20,521 nucleotides of DNA from an uncultured Achromobacter sp. (lineage in GTDB: Bacteria > Pseudomonadota > Gammaproteobacteria > Burkholderiales > Burkholderiaceae_B), in contig CAJYKY010000075.1 in the NCBI GenBank assembly GCA_913775005.1, positions 1-20,521 of the forward strand. Reading direction: 5' to 3'. The translations under genes were made by a program, and so were the position numbers. The notes beneath the pieces are model-generated. The model was given only the letters and a program-made list of their open reading frames with translations, ran no database searches and was not told the DNA's origin. Shown one piece after another: positions 13,646 through 20,521 of the stretch (positions are counted from its first letter, which is position 1; every line of letters begins with the position of its first letter).

Positions 13646-14638
13646 TTATTGCGCCTCGATCTTGGCGGCCTTCACCAGCGCGCCGTACTTCTTCGTCTCT
13701 TCGGCCTGATACGCCACCATGTCCACGCCCGGCTTGGCCACTTCGCCACCCGCTTCCTGCATCTTGTTGCGGAAGGGCTCGGACTTCAGCGTTTCGTCCA
13801 GCACCGAGCGCAGCTTGGTGACAACGGGCTCAGGCAGGCCGGCGGGGCCATACAGTGCGAACCACAGGTTGATGTCGACGGATTCAAAACCCGGCGTGGC
13901 GGCCAAGGGCGCGATTTCCGGCGCGGCCGGCGAACGCTTGTTCTCGGTCAGGCCCAACGCCACGATGTTGCCGCTACGCACTTGCGGCAGACCCGAGGAC
14001 AGCACCAGCATGCCGTAGTCCAGCTGCCCGCTCATCAAGTCGGTGACCAGCGGCGACACGCCGCGATACGGCACGTGTTCGGCGCGCGTAGCGGTGGCCT
14101 GGTTGATCATCTCGCCTGCCAGATGCAACGTGGTGCCCACGCCGGACGAACCATAGTTGAACGTGCCCGGCTCTGCGCCGCGCAGCTTGTTCAGATAGTC
14201 GGCTGCGGTCTTCACGCCCGAATTCTTGCTGGCGGCCAGCAGCATCGGCTGCGATGCCACCAGGCCCAACGCGGTGAAGTCCTTGGCGCTGTCGTATTTC
14301 ACAGCGGTGTTGATCATGCGGGCGATCACCATTTCGTTGGTAGAGCCCAGGAAGATGGTGTAGCCGTCGGGCGCGGCCCGCGCCACGCGCTGCGCGCCAA
14401 TGGTGCCGCCCGCGCCGCCCACGTTTTCCACGACGACGGTCTGGCCCAGGCGCTTGCCCAGTTCTTCACCCAGCAGGCGCGCGGTCAGGTCCAGGCTGCC
14501 GCCGGCCGGGTAGCCGACGATCAGGGAAATACTGCGGGACGGGTAGTCGGCTGCCATGGCGGCAGGGGCGGCGGCCAACGCCGAGGCGGCACAGAACGCA
14601 ACAAGCGCTGCACGCAGCGGATGCAGAACAGACTTCAT
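13646..14638 (-). CDS. Bug/TctC-family periplasmic solute-binding protein
   Basis: The 330-residue precursor has a signal peptide (basic MKSVLHPLR, then an alanine-rich core) cleaved after AMA near residue 29. The mature protein opens with DYPSRSISLIVGYPAGGSLDLTAR, the standard Bug beginning, and continues with VVENVGGAGGTIGAQRVARAAPDGYT and FNYGSSGVGTTLHLAGE, which carry the ligand-carboxylate binding loops. Bug proteins normally deliver carboxylates to a TctAB membrane pair, but no TctA or TctB lies nearby, so this is an orphan of the kind greatly expanded in Bordetella and Achromobacter. AAGGA lies about 9 bases before the ATG. The open frame upstream to 14746 has no similarity. A LysR gene precedes it and a deacylase gene follows. 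Confidence 0.95.
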   Translation of the reverse strand: MKSVLHPLRAALVAFCAASALAAAPAAMAADYPSRSISLIVGYPAGGSLDLTARLLGEELGKRLGQTVVVENVGGAGGTIGAQRVARAAPDGYTIFLGSTNEMVIARMINTAVKYDSAKDFTALGLVASQPMLLAASKNSGVKTAADYLNKLRGAEPGTFNYGSSGVGTTLHLAGEMINQATATRAEHVPYRGVSPLVTDLMSGQLDYGMLVLSSGLPQVRSGNIVALGLTENKRSPAAPEIAPLAATPGFESVDINLWFALYGPAGLPEPVVTKLRSVLDETLKSEPFRNKMQEAGGEVAKPGVDMVAYQAEETKKYGALVKAAKIEAQ

Positions 14639-14667
14639 GATTTTCTTCCTTGGGGTGCTGAGGGGTG

Positions 14668-14682
14668 GACGGCGTAGCCGTC
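14668..14682. promoter_or_regulatory. Palindrome in the leader of the Bug gene
   Basis: GACGGC-GTA-GCCGTC is a perfect 6-base inverted repeat 29 bases upstream of the binding-protein ATG. It could be a regulator site or a small mRNA hairpin near the ribosome binding site. In sequence this GC-rich, such repeats are fairly common. Confidence 0.25.
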
Positions 14683-14731
14683 TCGTTGGAGGTATAGCCC
14701 TGTATTTTCGCGGGCGCCGGGTGGCGGGCCC

Positions 14732-14746
14732 GTGCCGAAACGGCAC
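14732..14746 (-). terminator. Small hairpin after the LysR gene
   Basis: GTGCCG-AAA-CGGCAC forms a 6-pair stem 19 bases past the LysR stop codon on the minus strand. No T-run follows (GGGCCC comes next), so it is at best a weak terminator. It may alternatively be an operator for the downstream binding-protein gene. Confidence 0.3.
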
Positions 14747-14765
14747 ATCGTGGTGCTAATCCGTG

Positions 14766-15680
14766 CTACGCCTTACGATTCGCCGTTGCTTCCCAGGCAG
14801 CTTCCGCCAGATCCGTCAGCCGGGCACGCGGGCGGTACAGCCGCACCTCGAACGCGATTTCCTCGCTGCGCCCGCCAAGCGCCACCAACACGCCGCGACG
14901 GCAATCGGCCGCCACCATCGACCACGGCAGCCACGCCACGCCCACCCCTTTGGCGACGGCGCCGTGCGCGGCATCCAGAGAATCGCTGCGCACGAAAGGC
15001 GTCAGGGCATAGGGCGTGGTTTCCAGCCGGTCGCCCACGATGCGTTCCATCGCCAGACCGCCGGTATAGGTAATAAGCGGCACCCCCGCCCCGCCTTCGA
15101 CCAGCGCGTAGCGCGCGCGGCCGCGCGTATCCACCTGGCTGACGGGCACGAGCTTGTCGGTCGCCAAGGTCATATAGCGATAGCGCGCAGGGCTGAGCGG
15201 CACCGACAAGGCTGGATGTTCGTAGCAGCACAGCAGATCCACCTTGCCCTGCTCCAGCCGCACCACCAGGTCTTGCGCTTTGCCGGTAGACAGCTCCACC
15301 TGCGTGCCTTCGGTCAACACTTTGGGGTTGCGGTGCCGCAAGCGGGCGATCCAGTCCGCGACCAAGGTCCGCGCCAGGCTGCGGCCGGTGGCGATGCGCA
15401 GCACGGCCTCACCGCCCGCGCCCGAACTGCGGATGCGATGGCGCACCAGCCCCATCTGCTCGACCACTTGCGTGGCCGCTTTCAACAGCGCCTCGCCTTC
15501 GGGGGTGAGCGTGACGGGCAGATGCTGGCGTTCGACCAGCGGCGCGCCCGCCCACGCTTCCAGCGCGCGGATGCGCCGTCCGAACGCAGGATGCGTCACG
15601 TGACGCAATTCGGCCGCGCGCACAAAGCTGCCGGTGCGCGCCAGCGCGATCAGGTCTTCAAGAAGTTTCAGGTCTGCCAT
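14766..15680 (-). CDS. LysR-family transcriptional regulator
   Basis: The 304-residue protein starts with the LysR winged helix (residues 1-60). The HTH reads TGSFVRAAELRHVTHPAFGRR and is followed by the linker helix entry RALEAWAGAPLVER. The effector-binding domain covers about 90-295. The ATG at 15680 is preferred over a TTG at 15689 because MADLKLLEDLI matches the usual LysR opening; no ribosome binding site is clear for either. It lies 127 bases upstream of, and on the same strand as, the Bug gene, so it may read through into or regulate it. LysR proteins more often sit divergent from their targets. The effector is unknown. Confidence 0.92.
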   Translation of the reverse strand: MADLKLLEDLIALARTGSFVRAAELRHVTHPAFGRRIRALEAWAGAPLVERQHLPVTLTPEGEALLKAATQVVEQMGLVRHRIRSSGAGGEAVLRIATGRSLARTLVADWIARLRHRNPKVLTEGTQVELSTGKAQDLVVRLEQGKVDLLCCYEHPALSVPLSPARYRYMTLATDKLVPVSQVDTRGRARYALVEGGAGVPLITYTGGLAMERIVGDRLETTPYALTPFVRSDSLDAAHGAVAKGVGVAWLPWSMVAADCRRGVLVALGGRSEEIAFEVRLYRPRARLTDLAEAAWEATANRKA

Positions 15681-15719
15681 GAGGGGCAAGCTTACGCGAT
15701 CGCGCGGCCGCCCCGCTGC

Positions 15720-16604
15720 CTATCGCGCCGCCAGCCCCATCATCGCCAGGGTGGCGCGGGTCAGGTCGCTGTTCAGATCTTCAAGCTCATTGACCAGATC
15801 GAAGTGATTGCAATGCGGCGTGGGGATGCGCGTGGATGCCAGGCCAGCGCCATTCCATGCAGCCTCAAACGCGGCCGTCTGGTTCTTGAAACCCTGCGTT
15901 TCCAGGCCGCCCACGGCCAGCAGCATCGGCCCAGCCTGCTCCGGCAGATTGAAGATGGGGCTTTGATGCGCCGCCTGCTCCGGCGTCAGGCGCAGCCAGG
16001 TGTTGGGCAGGATGTCGCACAACGGCCGCAAGTCGAACAGGCCGCTCAGCGCCAGCGTGCCCTTGATGACATCGTCGGGCACGCCATAGCGCGCGGGCCA
16101 CCCGGGCGCGACCAGCATGCCCGCCAGATGCCCGCCCGCCGAACTGCCGCCCACATAGATGCGGTTCGGGTCCACGCCGTAGGCCGCCACGTTCTGGTAA
16201 AGCCATGCCACGGCGCTGCGCACCTCGCGCACCACTTCGGCCAACGTGGCCTCGGGCACCAGCGTGTATTCCAAGGTGGCGACGGCCGCGCCCGCCGCGT
16301 TGAAGGCTTCGGCCATGACCGGCGCGTCTTCCTTGCGCTGCGCACGCCAGTAGCCGCCGTGGATAAAGACGAACAGCGGCGCCGCCGCGTGGGAAGCCGC
16401 GGGAAGGAACAAGTCCAGCCTTTCGTCCTGGCCCATGCCGTAGCGCAAGTCCAGCACGCCCGGCCGGCGCGAACGCACCCGCGCTGACGACTCCGCGTAG
16501 CGGCGCACGCAGGCGTCAAAGTCCGCCACCGATTCCCTTGCGTTGTACTGCACCTCGCGCTCGGCGATGGTGGAAAAGAAAAGATCGATGTCGCTGTTAT
16601 GCAT
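15720..16604 (-). CDS. Alpha/beta hydrolase, kynurenine-formamidase/BD-FAE-like
   Basis: The 294-residue cytoplasmic enzyme carries the HGGYW oxyanion motif (82-86) and the GGSSAGGHLA elbow (152-161) with nucleophile Ser155, as in hormone-sensitive-lipase-like and arylformamidase enzymes. Glu235 in VGGLETQGFKNQ occupies the place of the catalytic acid, and His267 in CNHFDLV is the base. This subfamily hydrolyses aryl formamides, esters or carbamates. Its ATG overlaps the end of the GntR gene by 8 bases, so the two are translationally coupled and the regulator probably controls this hydrolase. No kynurenine pathway genes (kynA, kynU) lie nearby, so kynurenine formamidase itself is not supported by context. 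Confidence 0.9.
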   Translation of the reverse strand: MHNSDIDLFFSTIAEREVQYNARESVADFDACVRRYAESSARVRSRRPGVLDLRYGMGQDERLDLFLPAASHAAAPLFVFIHGGYWRAQRKEDAPVMAEAFNAAGAAVATLEYTLVPEATLAEVVREVRSAVAWLYQNVAAYGVDPNRIYVGGSSAGGHLAGMLVAPGWPARYGVPDDVIKGTLALSGLFDLRPLCDILPNTWLRLTPEQAAHQSPIFNLPEQAGPMLLAVGGLETQGFKNQTAAFEAAWNGAGLASTRIPTPHCNHFDLVNELEDLNSDLTRATLAMMGLAAR

Positions 16605-17358
16605 GTCTGGCCTGCGTGTCGGGCTGTGAAATGATCCGTTCGATGAATTGGGCGGTCTTGCGGTAATGGGCGGCCAACATGGCCACGGAGCGGTCCGCAT
16701 CGCGCGAGATGGCGGCGTCCAGCAACTGGCGATGCTCGTCGTCGACGTTGCGCTCGGGTCCGTAGGCTGTGGCGCCGGCACGCGCCGGGCGGCGATAGCG
16801 CTCAGTCTGCGCGTACAGCTGCGTGGACAGGTCCAGCAGCCAGTGCGAGCGGCACGCGCCGATCAGCGCATGGTGGAAATCCAGGTGGCGCGCTTCCAGC
16901 AGTTCTTCCAGTTCGTCTGATGGCGGCGTTGCCTCGCCCGCCCGCTGCGCGGCCAGCGTCAGGGCGTGATACGCGCCCACCAGCCGCGTCTCCCAGGCGT
17001 CATCGGCATTGGCGAGCGACCGGCGCAACGCATCGCAATCGATCAGGATGCGCGTTTCACAGGCGTCCCACATTTCGTCGATCGACAAGGGCGCAATGCT
17101 GAAGCCGCGCGACGTGGTGTTCACCACCATGCGTTCGCTGCGCAGCCGGTTCAAGGCTTCGCGGATGGGCGAAAAGCTGCTGCCGTAACGCTGCTTCAGC
17201 AATTCCAGCCGCAGCGACTGCCCTGGCGCAAAGGCGCCACTCATGATGTCGCGCCGAAGCAGGCGATACACCTGTTCCGACAGCGTGATTTCTTCCACCT
17301 CGGCATTCCCGTCCGATCCGGGATCGTCCTGGCGGGAAGCTTTGATTCTTGGCTTCAA
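16597..17358 (-). CDS. GntR-family regulator, FCD subfamily, CsiR-like
   Basis: The 253-residue protein has a winged helix at about 24-92 (LSEQVYRLLRRDIMSGAF, FSPIREALNRLRSERMVV, RGFSIAPLS) and an FCD domain from about 95 on. Unlike the regulator at 252-956, it keeps the metal ligands: Asp and His in LDFHHAL, His in DDEHRQLL and His in AAHYRK. The opening and HTH wording resemble E. coli CsiR/GlaR, the glutarate-responsive repressor, though the ligand here is unknown. The start is TTG at 17358 with GGAG 6 bases upstream. It follows livF by 75 bases on the same strand and overlaps the hydrolase gene, suggesting control of both the importer and the hydrolase. Confidence 0.92.
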   Translation of the reverse strand: MKPRIKASRQDDPGSDGNAEVEEITLSEQVYRLLRRDIMSGAFAPGQSLRLELLKQRYGSSFSPIREALNRLRSERMVVNTTSRGFSIAPLSIDEMWDACETRILIDCDALRRSLANADDAWETRLVGAYHALTLAAQRAGEATPPSDELEELLEARHLDFHHALIGACRSHWLLDLSTQLYAQTERYRRPARAGATAYGPERNVDDEHRQLLDAAISRDADRSVAMLAAHYRKTAQFIERIISQPDTQARHA

Positions 17359-17433
17359 CTTGCTCTCCAGATGTCAGCGGCATGTCCGCCGATCCGCGCA
17401 CAAGCGCGCCCATTCTACCTGCGCGGCTTGTCG

Positions 17434-18126
17434 CTAAATACCCAGATACCGGTGCGCCAATTCCGGTTGGGCCGACAATTCGGCCGGCTTGCCGGACCAC
17501 GCCACGCGGCCCTTGTCGACGATGTAATGGCGATCCACCAGCGTCGCCATTTCCGGCAGGTTCTTGTCGATGACCAGAATCGTCTGGCCTTCGGCCTTGA
17601 GCGCGCGCAGGCAGCGCCAGATTTCCTGGCGGATAAGCGGCGCCAGCCCTTCCGTGGCTTCGTCCAGGATCAGCAGCTTGGGGTTAGTCATCAAGGCGCG
17701 GCCCACCACCAGCATCTGCTGTTCGCCGCCAGACAAGGTGCGAGATGACTGCGCGCGGCGTTCCTGCAAGCGGGGAAACAGCGTGTAGACGCGGTCCAGG
17801 TCCCACCCGCCAGGCGCTGCACGCGACGTCGCCACCAGGTTTTCCTGCACCGACAGCGAGCCAAACACGCGCCGGCCTTCCGGCACCAGCCCCACGCCCA
17901 GCCGCGCCACCGTGCTGGGCGCCGAGCGGCCCAGCGTCTGCCCGCGAAACTGCACCGCGCCGCCCGTGGCGGGCAACATGCCCATCACCGTCTTGACCGT
18001 GGTGGTCTTGCCCATGCCGTTGCGGCCGATCAGCGAAATCACCTCGCCTTCGTTGGCTTCGAACGACATGCCGAACAGGACCTTGCTGGACCCGTAGCCG
18101 CCAGTCAGGCCATCAACCTTCAACAT
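17434..18126 (-). CDS. livF: Branched-chain amino acid-type ABC transporter ATPase, LivF family
   Basis: The 230-residue ATPase contains Walker A GRNGMGKTT (about 34-42), the LVPEGRRVFGSLSVQENL segment diagnostic of LivF, the signature LSGGEQQM and Walker B LLILDEATEGLAP. It drives uptake with LivG, binding the cytoplasmic side of LivH and LivM. The D-loop to H-loop part reads VIDKNLPEM, where the usual switch His is replaced by Lys (typically VEQN in LivF), so the partner LivG may supply the main switch His. The ATG at 18126 lies 14 bases inside the end of livG, with GGGAG about 7 bases upstream. It is the last liv gene; the GntR gene follows 75 bases later. Confidence 0.93.
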   Translation of the reverse strand: MLKVDGLTGGYGSSKVLFGMSFEANEGEVISLIGRNGMGKTTTVKTVMGMLPATGGAVQFRGQTLGRSAPSTVARLGVGLVPEGRRVFGSLSVQENLVATSRAAPGGWDLDRVYTLFPRLQERRAQSSRTLSGGEQQMLVVGRALMTNPKLLILDEATEGLAPLIRQEIWRCLRALKAEGQTILVIDKNLPEMATLVDRHYIVDKGRVAWSGKPAELSAQPELAHRYLGI

Positions 18127-18883
18127 GTTCTTCTCCCAGATAGGCCGCACGCACCTCCGGATGGCGGCGCACCTCGTCGGGCGGTCCGCTGAACACCACG
18201 CGGCCGTAGACCAGCACGCTGATGCGGTCGGCCAGCGCGAATACAGCGTCCATATCGTGTTCGACCAGCAGAATGCCGTAGTCCCCTTTCATGCCCTGAA
18301 GCAGGCGGGTCATGCGCGCCGATTCCTCAGGGCCCATGCCCGCCATGGGTTCGTCCAGCAGCAACAAGCGCGGCGAACGCGCCAGCGCCACCGCCAGTTC
18401 CAGCTGGCGCTTTTCGCCGTGCGCCAAGTCTGCCGAGCGCACGTGACGGCGGTCGGCCAGGCCCACGTGCGTGAGCCATTGCATGGCGTCTGCCTTGAGC
18501 CCTTCGTCGCGGCGCGGATCCGACCAGGCGCCGAATGCCCGGCCATCTTTCAGCATGCGCGACAGGATCACGTTTTCCAGTGCGGTGTATTCCTGGCACA
18601 GCTCGGTGATCTGGAACGAACGACCCAGCCCCAACCGCGCGCGCTCGAAGGCGCGTAGCGCCGTCACGTCGCGCCCGTCCAGATGGATCGTGCCGGAGTC
18701 GGGCCGGATCTCTCCGCATATCTGCGCAATCAGCGTGGACTTGCCCGCGCCGTTGGGGCCGATGATGGCGTGGATCTCGCCCGCGCGCACATCCAGGTCA
18801 ACGCCGTTGGTGGCCACCACCGCATCGAACGCCTTGCGCAGTTGCGTCAGCCTCAACAGGCTGGTTGCCGCTTCAGTCTGCAT
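18113..18883 (-). CDS. livG: Branched-chain amino acid-type ABC transporter ATPase, LivG family
   Basis: The 256-residue ATPase has Walker A GPNGAGKST (about 42-50), the LivG-specific GLGRSFQITELCQEYTALENV region, the signature LAHGEKRQLELA, Walker B LLLLDEPMAGMG and the switch His in VEHDMD. It pairs with LivF as the second nucleotide-binding subunit of a hydrophobic/amide amino acid importer. The signature begins LAHGE rather than LSGGQ, a normal LivG variation. Its start overlaps the end of livM by 11 bases, with GGAGA just upstream, and its end overlaps livF, so the genes are coupled. Confidence 0.95.
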   Translation of the reverse strand: MQTEAATSLLRLTQLRKAFDAVVATNGVDLDVRAGEIHAIIGPNGAGKSTLIAQICGEIRPDSGTIHLDGRDVTALRAFERARLGLGRSFQITELCQEYTALENVILSRMLKDGRAFGAWSDPRRDEGLKADAMQWLTHVGLADRRHVRSADLAHGEKRQLELAVALARSPRLLLLDEPMAGMGPEESARMTRLLQGMKGDYGILLVEHDMDAVFALADRISVLVYGRVVFSGPPDEVRRHPEVRAAYLGEEHVEG

Positions 18884-19859
18884 GACGCGTCTCCAGCAGT
18901 TTCCCGAACAGGCCCTTCTGGCCCCACAGCACCACCAGCACCAGAATCGGCCCCATGAACAGCAGCCAGTGTTCGGTCAGCGATGACAGCAACTGCTCCA
19001 GGCCCAGGAACACCGCCGCGCCGGCAATCGGCCCCAGCAAGGTGCCCACGCCGCCCAGGATCACGATGGCCATGAGCTCGCCGGACTTGGTCCAGGCCGC
19101 CATGTCCGGCGTGACCAGCCCGGCGTAATTGGCCCACAGCACGCCCGCCAGCCCCGTACCCACGGCCGACAGCACAAAGGCGCTCAGCCGGTACGGCGTG
19201 GGCGCCACGCCCAGGTTCAGCGCGCGCCGTTCGCTTTGGCGCAGCGCCTGCAACACCATGCCGAAGCGCGAGTTGGTGACGCGGATACACAGCAGCGTCC
19301 ACGCGGTCAGCAGCGCCAGGCATACGTAATAAAACACCATCGGGCTTTCCAGATTGATGCCCGGCAACACGTTGCGCTGAGGAATCATCAGCCCGTCATC
19401 GCCGCCGTAGAACTGCAAGGACACCAGGATGAAATACACCATCTGCCCGAACGCCAGCGTGATCATGATGAACTGCACGCCCCGCGTGCGCAGTGCCAGG
19501 TAGCCGAACACCCAGCCCGCCAACGCGCACACCGCCAGCGCAATCGGCCAGACGACCAGCGCGGCATTGCTGCCCGCCCAGCCGAAGATCGGCCCAGCCT
19601 CGGCCGTGTGAAACGCGATGATGCCCACCGCGTAACCGCCCAGTCCGAAGAACATGGCATGGCCAAAGCTGACCATGGCGCCGTAGCCGATCACCAGGTC
19701 CAGGCTGACGGCGGCCAGCCCATAAATCAGAAACCGCGTCACCACGCCGATCAGAAATGGCGACCCGGACGCCAGCGCCGCGGCGGGCAGCAGGATCAGC
19801 ACCACCAGGCCGCCCAAGCCCCAGCGCGCGCGATTGGAAAGTGTTTTTGCCATCATCAT
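18873..19859 (-). CDS. livM: Branched-chain amino acid-type ABC transporter permease, LivM family
   Basis: The 328-residue inner-membrane permease has eight or nine hydrophobic helices and the LivM landmarks LDLVIGYGAMVSFGHAMFFGLGGY (two parts, about 53-76), then GIRVTNSRFGMVLQALRQSERRA-type coupling-helix sequence near 190-213 and ILGGVGTLLGPIAGA near 270. These contact the ATPases and form the translocation path with LivH. Three consecutive ATG codons occur at 19859, 19856 and 19853. The first makes an ATGA overlap with the livH stop, but GAGG at 19863-19860 is spaced best (6 bases) for the third, which would give 326 residues. Confidence 0.94.
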   Translation of the reverse strand: MMMAKTLSNRARWGLGGLVVLILLPAAALASGSPFLIGVVTRFLIYGLAAVSLDLVIGYGAMVSFGHAMFFGLGGYAVGIIAFHTAEAGPIFGWAGSNAALVVWPIALAVCALAGWVFGYLALRTRGVQFIMITLAFGQMVYFILVSLQFYGGDDGLMIPQRNVLPGINLESPMVFYYVCLALLTAWTLLCIRVTNSRFGMVLQALRQSERRALNLGVAPTPYRLSAFVLSAVGTGLAGVLWANYAGLVTPDMAAWTKSGELMAIVILGGVGTLLGPIAGAAVFLGLEQLLSSLTEHWLLFMGPILVLVVLWGQKGLFGKLLETRHAD

Positions 19860-20521
19860 CCTCGCGCCGGGAACAAGCCGCCGGGCTTGGCGATCAGCAC
19901 GATCGCCATCAACACATAGATACTGGCCGACGCCATGCCGGCGGCCAGCGGGTCCGCCGTCGCGGGCGAGAACATCGTGGACAGCAGCTGCGGCAGAAAC
20001 GCCCGCCCCAGGCTGTCGACCATGCCCACCAGCAGCGCGCCAGCCAGCGCGCCGCGCACCGACCCCACGCCGCCGATCACGATGACGACGAAGGTGGTGA
20101 TCAAGATGCGTTCACCCATGCCGATCTCTACGGCCAGGAGCGGCGCCGCCATCACGCCCGCCAGTCCGCACAGCAAGGCACCCAGGCCGAACACCAGCGT
20201 GTAGAGCTTGCGGATGTCGACCCCCAAGGCGTCCACCATCTCGCGGTCGTCAGCGCCAGCGCGGATCAACATGCCGATACGCGTGCGGTTCACGAGCCAC
20301 CACAGCCCCACAGCCACCAGCGCGCCGATCGCGATGAACGACAGCCGGATCACCGGGTACTGGAACCCCGGCGCCAGCGTCACCGCGCCTTCCAGAAAAG
20401 ACGGAATGCCCACCAGCGGCGGCCGCCGGCCAAAGATCAGGCTGACCGCTTCGTTCGAAAACAGCAGCAGGCCGAACGTGGCCAGCACCTGGTAAAGATG
20501 ATCCCGCTTGTACAGCTTGCG
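19856..20521 (-). CDS. livH: Branched-chain amino acid-type ABC transporter permease, LivH family (5' end outside window)
   Basis: The frame is open to the window edge: residues RKLYKRDHLYQ precede VLATFGLLLFSNEAVSLIFG, so the true start lies beyond 20521 and the GTG at 20488 is internal. Recognisable parts are RTRIGMLIRAGADDREMVDALGVDI, the coupling-helix region typical of LivH, FGLGALLCGLAGVMAAPL, and VIGGVGSVRGALAGALLVG. With about 220 residues visible, roughly the first quarter of a normal 290-300-residue LivH is missing. The final helix ends AKPGGLFPARG, a usual LivH C-terminus. The stop overlaps the livM start (ATGA). The substrate-binding protein is not in the window and may lie upstream. 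Confidence 0.93.
   Translation of the reverse strand, partial: RKLYKRDHLYQVLATFGLLLFSNEAVSLIFGRRPPLVGIPSFLEGAVTLAPGFQYPVIRLSFIAIGALVAVGLWWLVNRTRIGMLIRAGADDREMVDALGVDIRKLYTLVFGLGALLCGLAGVMAAPLLAVEIGMGERILITTFVVIVIGGVGSVRGALAGALLVGMVDSLGRAFLPQLLSTMFSPATADPLAAGMASASIYVLMAIVLIAKPGGLFPARG

Noticed and set aside
14763..16487. 574-codon plus-strand frame covering the LysR and hydrolase genes
   Set aside because: It is antisense to two genes with clear motifs and has a His/Gln/Arg-rich shadow composition.
15720..16604. Assignment as kynurenine formamidase kynB
   Set aside because: Motifs are shared by several arylformamidase/esterase groups and no other tryptophan-degradation gene is in the window.
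1..20521. CRISPR array, insertion sequence, prophage, toxin-antitoxin pair or defence island
   Set aside because: No regularly spaced repeats, transposase, integrase, phage structural genes or recognisable defence genes were seen; gene content is metabolic, regulatory and transport.

Overview
This GC-rich window looks like a chromosomal segment from a beta-proteobacterium of the Alcaligenaceae (Achromobacter/Bordetella-like). The pointers are the metX-metW pair with a 4-base ATGA overlap, an orphan Bug-family periplasmic binding protein, several GntR/FCD regulators, and frequent GTG/TTG starts. This placement is by protein style only, not by a search. No tRNA, rRNA, CRISPR array, insertion sequence or prophage gene was seen. 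Coding density is high, and no gene-free stretch exceeds 300 bases; the longest is 1722-2005 (284 bases).

The first 45 bases are not genomic. They match the end of an Illumina P5 arm, an 8-base index-like block and the TruSeq read-1 adapter with one mismatch. Genomic sequence starts at about 46, inside the last codons of a pxpA (5-oxoprolinase subunit A) gene.

Left third (46-8375): pxpA 3' end; a convergent GntR/FCD regulator; a TRIC/UPF0126 membrane protein; a two-domain universal stress protein behind a well-placed FNR/ANR-type site; an AmpG muropeptide permease whose best start is an ATT codon; and metW-metX for methionine synthesis, with an extended -10 promoter and an 18-base palindrome at the predicted transcript start. 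An Ldh-family NAD(P)-dependent oxidoreductase is divergent from metX and convergent with an AEC-family permease.

Middle (8422-12567): a small stand-alone LuxR-type DNA-binding protein that overlaps, tail to tail, a lipoprotein gene of unknown function; an alpha/beta hydrolase of the monoacylglycerol-lipase type overlapping gshA (glutathione synthesis, first step); and a periplasmic Blc-type lipocalin.

Right third (12600-20521) is entirely on the minus strand. Read in transcription order it has livH (cut by the window end), livM, livG, livF (an overlapping branched-chain/amide-type ABC importer set), a CsiR-like GntR regulator overlapping a kynurenine-formamidase-like hydrolase, a LysR regulator, an orphan Bug binding protein, and an AstE/AspA-type zinc deacylase. 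This reads as two adjacent uptake-and-hydrolysis modules for small organic or acylated amino compounds; the substrates cannot be read from sequence.

I do not see a convincing undescribed system. The observations most worth a second look are the adapter remnant, the FNR-type promoter of the stress protein, the ATT start of ampG, the metX promoter palindrome, the FCD regulator that has lost its metal ligands, and the two hydrolase/importer modules.
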